From CAVQEG01 sp963711465 (GTDB lineage Bacteria > Bacteroidota > Ignavibacteria > OLB7): a stretch of 64,000 bases of DNA. The notes under the pieces were generated by a model. The model ran no database searches. It worked only from the letters and a program-made list of their open reading frames with translations, and was not told the origin of the DNA. Positions 24,156-32,591 of this stretch are shown here, piece after piece. Location of the stretch: positions 2,108,001-2,172,000 of the forward strand of contig CAVQEG010000001.1 in the NCBI GenBank assembly GCA_963711465.1, given 5' to 3'. The position numbers and the translations under genes are program-made. Each line of letters starts with the position of its first letter. Position 1 is the stretch's first letter.

Positions 24156-25871
24156 CTACGACGTGACATTTAGTTCAATGGACTTGGAGCCGCCGTGGGT
24201 CAGATCGACGCATCCGCATTCCGGCATGTAGCCGGTCAGCGTGGCTGTGACCGCATACCGCCCGTTTGGTAGATCGTACCAATAGGCCACATTGGTCGTT
24301 TGCTGTACCTTATCCTGTCCGGCCGGAGGAGCCGGCGATATTTCCACCGTGACCGGAACCGTCGGCACGTTCCCGTTGACCCTTATTGTAACCGTGATAT
24401 TTCCGATTGGATGCACGTCGGAGAGCGGCGCCGGCTGGACGTTGACTGCCACCGATTCACCCTCGACTCGCACACTATTCCGGCGAAAATCTCCGGTCCT
24501 TGTGTTCAGCGTCAGAATGTGATACTCGCCCGGGTCGACTTTCACGTTCACGTTATCCGTTTCGTCGACGAACCTGGTCGCGACAATGCGTTTGTCCTCT
24601 CCATGCACGACCATGATGGTGCCCTCATCTTCCCTCTCCTTTGTCTTCGAGTGCAGCGTAACGTTCATTTCGCTTCGTCTCGTTGATAGATGAATGAATT
24701 CGCTCACAGCATGCCGTTCCGTTTGGGTAGCCAACGCGCTGTCGCAGTCGACCAATCCATAGCCGAGGTACGCATCCGGAGCCGTTTTCGAGAGTTGCCT
24801 GGCCGACGACTTGATCTTCGCTATGACCTCATCGGCGGTAAGGTTTGGGAATCGACCCCTGACCAGCGCGACCGCACCTGAAACAATGGCACATGACATA
24901 CTCGTTCCGCTCGCACAACCGAAGCCATCTGGACTGGTTGTACGTATGTCAATGCCAGGTGCTACAATGGTAACGGGATTCGACCCCTCGCGGGGGCAGT
25001 CATCCGGTGAAGCGTAGGCGGAATAGGGCAACCGCTCGTACTTCTCGTCGACTGCACCGACTGCCACTGCTCCCGGGCTGTTTGCCGGCGCCCGAATTTC
25101 CAGTCCCGACGGACCGACGCCGACGACGACCACAGCGCCATTGTTACGAAGAACTTCAATCGCACGGGTATACCAGGGCTGAGGCCAGGTAGGGCGATCC
25201 TCCGCCAGGCTCATGGATACAATCTGCATGTGGTTCTCCAGCGCCCAGTACATACCCCTCAGTACATCAATTGTTCGTCCATTGCCCTCGCGGTCTATTA
25301 CCTTAACGGAATACAGATGTGCCTCGGGGGCAATTCCAACGACGCCGGAATTGTTCTGTGCTGTGGCAGCAATGATTCCGGCACATTGCGTTCCATGGGT
25401 ATCGTCATCGCAGTAACTCTCGACTCCCTCTACAAATGAGACACCACCGTGGACCACCAGATTGGGATGGTGTGCAATCCCGGTATCGAGAACCGCTACC
25501 CTGACACCATCGCCGAATTCGCAGCGGTCCCATGCCATATTGGCTCTCACTGCTTTTATATGCCAGGGGTATGAAGTGGAACGTTCCTCCTCTTCCAGTG
25601 GCGTCGGTCCACCGCCGACGGAGGTATAGGGTGGCAGAGCAATTACGCGTCCCGGCTGCTCGATAGTCCCGAAGTCTCCAAACGCCGTCTCGAACGGGGT
25701 GGCCTGGTTGTCGGGAATTTGGACGATGACGATGCCGAACCTGGAAAGTCGATACAACGGGAGGTGGGCCAGCCCGGCATGCGCCAGGTGCTCGCAAAAC
25801 CGCACCGTTGCTGCGGAATAGGGGTCTCCCGCGCCTTGAAGCGGATGAAGCGTTATGATCGTATGCGTCAT
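24156..25871 (-). CDS. Subtilisin-like serine protease (S8)
   Basis: A 571-residue subtilase with no signal peptide. The catalytic triad is Asp129 (AVLDTGIAHHP), His159 (DDDTHGTQCAGI) and Ser324 (SGTSMSCAIVSGAVAL). The oxyanion-hole Asn, normally in an AAGN(E/S)G motif, is replaced by Pro254 in VVVVGVGPSG, which should lower or alter activity. The N-terminal 110 residues may be an inhibitor-like or recognition domain. The C-terminal 180 residues contain beta-sandwich repeats with carboxypeptidase-regulatory or PEGA-like phrases (DPGEYHILTLNTRTGDFRR, YDLPNGRYAVTATLTGYMP). A cytoplasmic subtilase next to a TPR-LuxR regulator suggests a regulated proteolysis or defence role, as inference. The gene is otherwise intact. 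Confidence 0.9.
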   Translation of the reverse strand: MTHTIITLHPLQGAGDPYSAATVRFCEHLAHAGLAHLPLYRLSRFGIVIVQIPDNQATPFETAFGDFGTIEQPGRVIALPPYTSVGGGPTPLEEEERSTSYPWHIKAVRANMAWDRCEFGDGVRVAVLDTGIAHHPNLVVHGGVSFVEGVESYCDDDTHGTQCAGIIAATAQNNSGVVGIAPEAHLYSVKVIDREGNGRTIDVLRGMYWALENHMQIVSMSLAEDRPTWPQPWYTRAIEVLRNNGAVVVVGVGPSGLEIRAPANSPGAVAVGAVDEKYERLPYSAYASPDDCPREGSNPVTIVAPGIDIRTTSPDGFGCASGTSMSCAIVSGAVALVRGRFPNLTADEVIAKIKSSARQLSKTAPDAYLGYGLVDCDSALATQTERHAVSEFIHLSTRRSEMNVTLHSKTKEREDEGTIMVVHGEDKRIVATRFVDETDNVNVKVDPGEYHILTLNTRTGDFRRNSVRVEGESVAVNVQPAPLSDVHPIGNITVTIRVNGNVPTVPVTVEISPAPPAGQDKVQQTTNVAYWYDLPNGRYAVTATLTGYMPECGCVDLTHGGSKSIELNVTS

Positions 25872-26692
25872 GGCTAGGCCCCGCCGGCGAATTGTTGAAG
25901 GGGAGGATGGTTGATGTAATCAGCGGTCGGAGCGGTCCTGGATCGGTCTGAAGGATATTCAGCCGCCCACGTGGTATCACCGTTATGGAGCGCAAAGATA
26001 TGTCGTCAACCGGTGGAATCGCTACTCAACAATTGCCTAGGAACTTCCTATGGGACGGATTGGCTGCGGGAATGAGCCGCTATCGGCCATTCGCGAGCGT
26101 CTTCGGAAAGCGGCCGGCGCCTCCTTCCTGCCGACTTCCCGGTGCCCCCTCTATACCCGGCCATACATTGGGACGACGTTGCTGGCTTTCGGCGTCGGTG
26201 CAAGGGCTGTCGTAGGTGCGGTGCCGAGGTGAGGCGGTGTATGTGTCCTCTTGCCGCAAGCCTCGCCTGGATGTTCCGCCGGACCGGTGATACGGTTCGT
26301 GCCCGCGCCCGCGGTTACATTGCGCCGGGGCAGTCGGGATATTTGGTCGGCGATGAACTGCCCGCCGGCGTGAACTGGTACTGGCCTGTCCGCAATCGCC
26401 TCGAGGAGGTGTGTGGGTCGGTGGTAGTGCTGGTCAAATCGCAGGACTGACCTATGTGTCCGGCTGACGACAGCGCTGTGCAACACAGCCCTCCGGCGCC
26501 CGTCCGAGCACCCCGGCGAAACCGTATCGTCGTCGCCATCATCAAATATCCCATCTTTACGTCCGGTGTGGTGGGCACGCTCGGTTTGCGTCCTGCCTGA
26601 ATTCAGGATTTCCAATCGGCCTTCGACCGCTCGGTCGGTTCCACCCCAATACAATAACAGCACCTGTACATCCACAGTACGCGAGGTCGGCA
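25872..26692. other. Gene-poor stretch; weak Cys-rich ORF
   Basis: About 820 bases without a confident gene. One plus-strand frame (GTG at 26142 to 26450) contains CKGCRRCGAEVRRCMCP and SGYLVGDELPAGVNWYWPVR, which reads somewhat like protein, but it has no known match and only a GTG start. Minus-strand frames look like shadows. The last 60 bases before 26693 are AT-rich and probably include the DUF4236 promoter. Confidence 0.35.
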
Positions 26693-27883
26693 ATGGCTTG
26701 GCGCTACAGAAGATCGGTGAAGCTCTTTCCCGGCGTTCGACTCAACATCGGGAAGCATGGCATCTCCACGACCATCGGCATCCCCGGCGCCAGCATCAAC
26801 CTGAGCAGACGCGGTACCTACGTCAATGCCGGGTTGCCGGGCACAGGAATATCCAGCAGAACGAGAATCGGCGCTCCGCACCGACCGACTGTCGATCCGC
26901 CACAACCACCCGCGACACCCGCTCCTACGCCGCCTCCGACGGCCATACCCACGAACGAACCCGGCGCGATTGCCAGCGGTGACGTCGAGTCGATTACCAG
27001 CCCAGGACTCGATCATCTGAGGCAATTGATGATCGATGCGCACAGTCAGCGAGTCGAACTCGACGCGCACATCGCTTCAAACGAACACCTGCTGCCGACG
27101 CTCGAGCTTCGACTGCAGCAGACCGAGAGGTCGTGGCTCAATCGCGCCTTCTTCTCCCAGAAAATCAAGGTGCGCCAGGAGGCGGTGCGGGAAACGAAAG
27201 CGGAGATCGAGGAACTCCGAAAGCAGCGCGATCTCAGCGTCGTCGATATCGACGTCAAATCGGAGCCGGAGCTCGAAGCGGCGTATCAGAAGCTTTCTGA
27301 TGCGTTCGATACCCTCGCCGCGAGTCGGATGATCTGGGACATTACGTCGTCGGTCGAGGTCGGTGTCTCGGAGCGCTCTGAGGCGAGTGCAGCGGTGAAC
27401 CGTCAGCCGGTCGCATTCGATCGCATGAGTCTCGAACTGATCACCTCGAGTCACCGCGCAATGCGGTTGCAAAACGCAAACGGCGGCGACCTCTACATCT
27501 ATCCGGGATTCGTTCTGATGCTTACCCATCAGAAGCAACTGGGATTGATCGACCTGTCTGATGTCTCAATTGAATTCCGGCAACAGCAGTTCCTCGAGGA
27601 AGAGGACGTTCCCTCCGACACGACGGTCATTGACCACACCTGGAAACGGATCAACAAGGACGGTTCACCCGACCGGCGGTTCTCGGACAACCGGCAGCTA
27701 CCTGTCGTACGATACGGCGAGCTCCACCTCACGAGTCCATCCGGTCTGAACGAGGAATACTGGTTCAGCAACGCAGAATCCGCAGGCAATTTCGCCGACG
27801 CGTTTTCGAAGTATCGAACACTGATAGCAGGCCACGAATCGGGGCGGGAATCGGAACCGGACGGAGCTCCTCGAGACGAGTAA
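26693..27883 (+). CDS. DUF4236 domain-containing protein
   Basis: A 396-residue protein whose N-terminus is a DUF4236 domain: MAWRYRRSVKLFPGVRLNIG, then KHGISTTIGIPGASINLS and YVNAGLPGTGISSRTR. After a Pro-rich linker (70-95) comes a helical coiled-coil region (about 110-205), then a beta-rich domain (about 245-380) with MRLQNANGGDLYIYPGFVLM and LPVVRYGELHLTSPSGLN. The function of DUF4236 is unknown; it is often found in phage- or plasmid-like accessory regions. There is no signal peptide. It is a single-gene unit on the plus strand with an AT-rich upstream region. Confidence 0.85.
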   Translation: MAWRYRRSVKLFPGVRLNIGKHGISTTIGIPGASINLSRRGTYVNAGLPGTGISSRTRIGAPHRPTVDPPQPPATPAPTPPPTAIPTNEPGAIASGDVESITSPGLDHLRQLMIDAHSQRVELDAHIASNEHLLPTLELRLQQTERSWLNRAFFSQKIKVRQEAVRETKAEIEELRKQRDLSVVDIDVKSEPELEAAYQKLSDAFDTLAASRMIWDITSSVEVGVSERSEASAAVNRQPVAFDRMSLELITSSHRAMRLQNANGGDLYIYPGFVLMLTHQKQLGLIDLSDVSIEFRQQQFLEEEDVPSDTTVIDHTWKRINKDGSPDRRFSDNRQLPVVRYGELHLTSPSGLNEEYWFSNAESAGNFADAFSKYRTLIAGHESGRESEPDGAPRDE

Positions 27884-28319
27884 ACGATCGACCATCCCGG
27901 CAGTGGCTTCATTCACGCACTCGGGACCGCCGCCACCGTTCCGTAACCGTGGTACGAACCGACGTCAAACCGCGTAGTCTGAGCTCCTGTCGCGCCGGGA
28001 TTCCTCACCAGATCCCTACCGGCTCTTCACCGCTTCGCAACGATGAACAATCCGAAAGCCGCCAGAACCACTTGTGGAATTCGTATCGACTGCAATCGAT
28101 GCCGCACTCGGAGACGCAACAGCCGAGCGCATGTGCGATCCAATCTCGACGCAGAGTCCAGCTCGATGCGTAGCGATCGAACGCAAATCTGCGCTGAGCC
28201 GCGACGAGTGAGAACATGCCGATCCAACCACGATGTCGCGGCGGTGTGTGGAGTCGGTGCGCTGGGAGAGACAGTCGGTGCCGTACGACGCAGGCACAAG
28301 TTGGCGCGTGTACGTCACT
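27884..28319. other. Intergenic region, no gene seen
   Basis: About 435 bases between the DUF4236 gene and the Rhs fragment. Open frames overlap on both strands but have no recognisable family content. Confidence 0.4.
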
Positions 28320-28649
28320 TCACCCGCTGCCTTTACAACCTCGTATGCGTCCTCGATAGACCTTCGCTCGTTCTTGGTTGATCGGCTGCTTCATATGCGA
28401 GACCACCACGCGTGCGTTGCCCAGATGATCCTTCAACTCGTAGTGCTTCTCGTCGAGGGTGCGCGTGAATGTCTCCTCCGGTTCGGTGATAGGTGTTCCT
28501 TCGGACGCCGGTCGGCTGAGGTTGGAGGGTCTGCCTTCGGGGATGCGCCCCTGTGCGGCGTTGTCGTAGATCACCCACTCGACGAGGTTGTATGGTTCGG
28601 CGCAGCTGCATTCGATCGTCCTACTGTCTTCCCACGGGGCGTCCCACAA
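28320..28649 (-). pseudogene. Rhs-repeat protein fragment
   Basis: The frame contains WVIYDNAAQGRIPEGRPSNL and EKHYELKDHLGNARVVVSHM, the (K/T)DHLGN(V/A)R motif that marks the end of the Rhs/YD-repeat core in Bacteroidota. Full Rhs proteins exceed 1000 residues. Here about 110 residues remain, ending in an unrelated Arg-rich tail. Upstream minus-strand sequence to about 28870 (HVFDVSIRVTITNASEYV) may be more of the same gene in another frame. A decayed toxin-delivery or surface protein gene. Confidence 0.7.
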
Positions 28650-29027
28650 CCCAACGGGAATCCATCGCAGTACCGATTATCCGAATCCGCATTCGCGGCA
28701 ATCGATAGCGGATCCAGCTCGTCCGGATCTTCATTGCAGTCACGCCCGAAAGTGCCAGGCCGAGGGTCGGGACTGGGTGCATCGAGGCGAACGTACTCCG
28801 AGGCATTGGTGATAGTGACGCGTATGCTGACATCGAACACGTGCATCTCCGGCGCAAACAGGCATACGTCGATTCACGATACGACTACGGCAATCGGACC
28901 GATCCTGAAATCGTCCCGATTGCATCGCATCCCGCAGCATGCCTGGAACATCGCGATTGTCATTCGGGAGTGCATTGTCACCCTGGCGGCCCATACCGAA
29001 TTCGCCGCCGCGCGCAGTCCCGTGGTG

Positions 29028-29876
29028 TCACGTCGGTTTCGCGGCTGAGCCGATGACAACATCCAGCGCCGTTTCAAAGCGGCCGCCGGATTCGAATTTC
29101 CGCAGCCCTTCGTACACCTCCTCCCATGCGCGGGTTTGCTCTTCATCGCTGAGGTCGGCGACAATCGCGCGGTACGCGCCGGCCGCCTCCTTCAACAATT
29201 GCAACGCGTCCCGTGCACTCGGAACCACCAGCGGTGCACGCATCTGCTTCATCGTGATGGAATCGAAGCCGTTATCGTGGAGCAGTTCTTCCAGTACCCC
29301 TGCACCACCCAATGCGAAAATTCCTGGTTGTCCCGGCGCCGGAGGAACTTTGCCCGCGTGGCGCAGGAGCACCGCCATCGGCTCGGCAAGAAATGCGTTT
29401 CTCGAAGCCGTTGTGAATACCAGCGCAGCGAACCGTGCGCCGGGCTTGAGTACTCTCCGAATTGCAGTCAACACCGTTCCGGGCTTCGGAATGAGCATCA
29501 GGCCCAACCGACACATCCCCGCGTCGAATGGCGCCAGATTCCCGGCCAGTTCATCTGCGGGGCATTCGAGAGTCTCGACGTTTTGAAGTCCAGCGTGTTC
29601 TGCATTCCGTTTCACGTTATCCAGCATGGTGCCGGAGATGTCACATGCCACCACACGGCCGTCTGGGCCGACGCGCCGGGCCGCTTCGATGCTTTGGCTC
29701 CCGGCGCCGCACGCGATGTCCAGTACGCGCTTACCCGCCGACACTCCGGCCATGTCGAGCATCTGATCGGTCGCATCGGCCAGACTGGTGGTGAATACGT
29801 GCTCCCACTTCACCCATCCCGGCGCAGCAGATTCCCACGTGGTTCGCAATTCAGATTTCGTTGGCATATCACTCAT
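29028..29876 (-). CDS. Class I SAM-dependent methyltransferase
   Basis: A 282-residue methyltransferase of the UbiE/Methyltransf_11 type. Motif I is VLDIACGAGSQSIEAAR; the acidic SAM-ribose contact is VVACDISGTMLDN; the post-motif region has LECPADELAG and LRRVLKPGARFAALVF-like sequence (read as IRRVLKPGARFAALVF). The ATG at 29876 (MSDMPTKSELR) is preceded by the ribosome site GAGGTGAG six bases upstream, so it is preferred over the ATG at 29903. A single gene with no cofactor-pathway neighbour. The substrate is unknown. Confidence 0.88.
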   Translation of the reverse strand: MSDMPTKSELRTTWESAAPGWVKWEHVFTTSLADATDQMLDMAGVSAGKRVLDIACGAGSQSIEAARRVGPDGRVVACDISGTMLDNVKRNAEHAGLQNVETLECPADELAGNLAPFDAGMCRLGLMLIPKPGTVLTAIRRVLKPGARFAALVFTTASRNAFLAEPMAVLLRHAGKVPPAPGQPGIFALGGAGVLEELLHDNGFDSITMKQMRAPLVVPSARDALQLLKEAAGAYRAIVADLSDEEQTRAWEEVYEGLRKFESGGRFETALDVVIGSAAKPT

Positions 29877-29903
29877 GTGCTCACCTCGATTGAATGCATA
29901 CAC

Positions 29904-30411
29904 TCAATAGCGACTGTCTGATAGCCGCTTGACGCGCCGTGTTGGTTTCCTGCGGCGAACAGCGGCGCATCGCATGTACCCGTCAATGGTCATGCTTCGG
30001 CGCGCCAGCTTCGGCCTCGCGAAAGGCCATCAGACGAGGCCCGGATATCTGGTTTCGGGGTGAGGAGCGACCTGATAGTGTCTCATCGGGGGGACCTGCA
30101 ACAGCCGATTTGGATCAATTGCATTGTGATCTCGATTGACACCACCGGTGTCCGCCGCGGGCCAGAGGAACGCCCATCGAACACCCCGATCTTCCACGGC
30201 ACGATCCGACAGCGGCTCATTCGGGCCGGGTCGGCGGACGGTCTCCTCGCTCGCCGTCGCAGACACTACGGGCGGGACCATTCGAGCGTCGTGCCTCGTC
30301 GGACATCGATGCATTCCTCGCAATGGGACGCGGTCGGCCTCGGAATCACGCGAGCGACCGTGGTCGCGAGGGGGTGGTGAAGCTGCAGCAACGTCGTATC
30401 CCACAAACGCA
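29904..30411. other. Intergenic region, no gene seen
   Basis: About 500 bases between the methyltransferase promoter and the tRNA-Val terminator. No recognisable protein or RNA was found. It marks the edge between accessory DNA and the tRNA gene. Confidence 0.4.
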
Positions 30412-30444
30412 AAACGCCGCGAATCACAGGAATTCGCGGCGTTT
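30412..30444 (-). terminator. Rho-independent terminator after tRNA-Val
   Basis: AAACGCCGCGAAT (30412-30424) pairs with ATTCGCGGCGTTT (30432-30444). On the minus strand the hairpin is followed by TTGCGTTTG. It lies 12 bases after the tRNA 3' end and is well placed to terminate the tRNA transcript. Confidence 0.85.
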
Positions 30445-30456
30445 CGGCGACCGAGG

Positions 30457-30530
30457 TGGGCTTAACAGGATTCGAACCTGTGACCTCTTCGATGTCAACG
30501 AAGCGCGCTAACCAACTGCGCCATAAGCCC
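30457..30530 (-). tRNA. tRNA-Val (anticodon GAC)
   Basis: A 74-nt cloverleaf. The acceptor arm GGGCTTA pairs with TAAGCCC; the D arm is GCGC...GCGC; the anticodon stem CTTCG/CGAAG carries the loop TTGACAT, placing GAC at 30494-30496; the T arm is ACAGG-TTCGAAT-CCTGT. The discriminator base is A and the 3' CCA is not encoded. It reads GUC and other Val codons. The tRNA marks the border of the accessory island and could be an integration site, although no integrase or att duplication was seen. Confidence 0.95.
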
Positions 30531-30697
30531 GAGAAGAGCCCCCAATATAGTGCGATCAGGTCCGATTCCTCAAGCGATCCGCCGCGGAAATCTGTTGCAG
30601 GTCGTCAGAATTCCGCCCCGCGTGGCCTCCGGCTGCCCGACCCGATGTCGTCCCCGCTGCACAGCGCACGCGTTGCTCCCGGCCGCCCTGCTGCGGC

Positions 30698-32038
30698 TCA
30701 TCGCTCGGCTGTGCGCCTCGTCCCGACGTACCCCGAGATCGACAGCGCCGCGAACGTGCCCCACTCGAGCACGAGCACCCAGGTCGATTCGTGCGGCGGC
30801 GTCGACGCGTACATGAGGTAGGTGAACGGACCGATCAGCGCCGCCCACCGCCACGCCCGCTCCAGCCAGTACTCCTGGAGCAGCGGAACCAGACACAGCG
30901 GTGCCAGGAAGTACCAGATGTGGACCTTCGAAGCGAAGACTATCGGGATCGACACCGCCAGCAGACACCGAACTGCCAGCGTTCGCAGATTCCATTCCCG
31001 AATCGGCCAGAGCCATACTGCTGCCAGCAACAGCACCTGCACCACGATTCCAATTGAACCGGCAATTGCATTCGATGGCTGGATGTGCAGCGCATCGAGC
31101 GCCCACTTTACCGCATAGTAGAATCCACCATTGAATTCGAAGTACGTCGTGAATTTCCCCAGCACCGATGTGAACGTCTCGAGCGAACGGGGTTCCAGGA
31201 GGGGAATGAACAGCAGGGCAAATGGAATCGACAGGAGCATTCCCGGAAGCAGCCGACGCCACGGTGTGAATCGCGCCCACAGCGGAAGCAGCGTCACCGG
31301 GAACAGTCGCACGCTCGCACCGAATGCCACGGCCGGCGCGCCGCCTCCCGCGCGGTTGCGCACGTACAGATAGAGGAACAGGACGATGGCGAGCACCCAG
31401 AATGCGTCGGTGTGCCCCTGTCCCGCGATTTCCACGACCGCCAGCGGGTGCCACGCGTACAGGATCGCATTGCGCGTCGGAATTCCTGCAATTATCAACA
31501 GTCGAAGCAACAGCCAGATGGCAATCAATTCCGCGCCAACGTCCAGCAGCTTCCAGGCGATGAACGGGGGTGTGAAAACGCCATGAAATGGCTTGGCCAC
31601 CGCCACCGATACGGCAAACAGCAGCTGCGCTCCCGGCGGATAAATCGTGTTCGTATTCGGATACCCCTGCAGCCGATAGAGTTCGTCGTGGAAGTCGCTC
31701 AGCGCGGAATCGGATGGAACGTAATGGTATGGATTGAACCCATTGAGCACGAGCCGACCATCCCAGACATACCGGTAGGCATCGTCGGACAGGGACGGCA
31801 TCATAGGAAGCATCACGACGCGAAGCAGCAGCGCGACCAGGAGAATCATGCGGCTCGAAAGCGTCGCGTGGCGGCGATCGAACCACCGGGAGCCGGCATA
31901 GAGCAGGAGCGTGGCGGCGACGGTAAGGACGAGGTAGGGGGCGAGTGAATCGCGAAGATCGCCGATCCAGGGAAGCGGCGCGAGCAGTGCGATCAGCGCG
32001 ATCGGCAGAACCCGGCCGGCCTCGCGGGGAACGTTCAC
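30698..32038 (-). CDS. GT-C (DUF2029/GT87-like) mannosyltransferase
   Basis: A 446-residue membrane glycosyltransferase with about ten hydrophobic helices. After the first membrane spans comes SDDAYRYVWDGRLVLNGFNP, the acidic loop motif of polyprenol-phosphate-dependent GT-C enzymes. A long luminal-type loop follows (YPNTNTIYPPGAQLLFAVS), then further spans with WHPLAVVEIAGQGHTDAFW. It likely transfers a mannose or similar sugar from a lipid-linked donor at the inner membrane to an envelope glycan. The GTG start overlaps the stop of the RsbW-like gene (GTGA), so the two are translationally coupled. The donor and acceptor are unknown. Confidence 0.85.
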   Translation of the reverse strand: MNVPREAGRVLPIALIALLAPLPWIGDLRDSLAPYLVLTVAATLLLYAGSRWFDRRHATLSSRMILLVALLLRVVMLPMMPSLSDDAYRYVWDGRLVLNGFNPYHYVPSDSALSDFHDELYRLQGYPNTNTIYPPGAQLLFAVSVAVAKPFHGVFTPPFIAWKLLDVGAELIAIWLLLRLLIIAGIPTRNAILYAWHPLAVVEIAGQGHTDAFWVLAIVLFLYLYVRNRAGGGAPAVAFGASVRLFPVTLLPLWARFTPWRRLLPGMLLSIPFALLFIPLLEPRSLETFTSVLGKFTTYFEFNGGFYYAVKWALDALHIQPSNAIAGSIGIVVQVLLLAAVWLWPIREWNLRTLAVRCLLAVSIPIVFASKVHIWYFLAPLCLVPLLQEYWLERAWRWAALIGPFTYLMYASTPPHESTWVLVLEWGTFAALSISGYVGTRRTAER

Positions 32039-32457
32039 TTCCGGGGAGCGAGGAATTCAACGCGCATGCCACTGCCGGTATTCGTCAGTTGCACATCGCG
32101 CATGAGCGAGCGGATGATGAACACCCCACGACCGCTTTCCCGCAGGAGATTCTCCGGGTCGGTGGGATCGGCGAGTGTTGCGGGGTCGAATCCCTCTCCC
32201 TCATCCTCGACCACACAGCGGACGGCGTCATCGAGGCACTCGACGCGGTAGCGGACCGAACGCGCAGGATCACTGCGATTGCCATGCACGATCGCATTGT
32301 TGACCGCTTCGGTCAGGGCGATCATGAGGTTAGAAAACGCATCGTCGGCGATGGGACAGTGGCGGCGAAGTTCCTCGAGCACCTGCTGCAGTGCGGCGAG
32401 CTCCTTTCGGACACTCGGAATGGTGCGGTCGAGCAGAATGCGCGATGGGTCTGACAC
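32035..32457 (-). CDS. RsbW-like ATP-binding anti-sigma/kinase protein
   Basis: A 140-residue HATPase_c_2 protein of the RsbW/SpoIIAB type, which binds ATP and phosphorylates or sequesters anti-sigma antagonists or sigma factors. The N box is ALTEAVNNAIVHGNR; the G1 box is VEDEGEGFDP; the G2 box is LLRESGRGVFIIRSLMRDVQ. The GTG at 32457 (MSDPSRILLDRTIPSVRKEL) gives a normal family length, whereas the frame extends upstream with no family similarity. It overlaps the start of the GT-C gene by four bases. No anti-anti-sigma partner is adjacent. Confidence 0.85.
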   Translation of the reverse strand: MSDPSRILLDRTIPSVRKELAALQQVLEELRRHCPIADDAFSNLMIALTEAVNNAIVHGNRSDPARSVRYRVECLDDAVRCVVEDEGEGFDPATLADPTDPENLLRESGRGVFIIRSLMRDVQLTNTGSGMRVEFLAPRK

Positions 32458-32591
32458 GTGGATGGGAGAATGTCGTGTAGAGGGATCGGCGAAATGTATG
32501 GAGTTACGGGATACGCTTGGCGCGTCGCTCCGAGATATGACTGCGGGAGCGCAGAGGTCTCGGGCCCGTCGTGGCTCGCACCACGATTCTC

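Noticed and set aside
26142..26450. 102-codon Cys-rich plus-strand ORF (CKGCRRCGAEVRRC)
   Set aside because: GTG start only, no ribosome site, no known match, and competing frames on both strands. Too weak to call a gene.
26151..26693. 180-codon minus-strand frame upstream of DUF4236
   Set aside because: Product has shadow-like composition and overlaps the likely promoter of the DUF4236 gene.
30457..30530. tRNA-Val as integration site of a genomic island
   Set aside because: No integrase gene and no direct repeat of the tRNA 3' end was found in the window; remains only a possibility.
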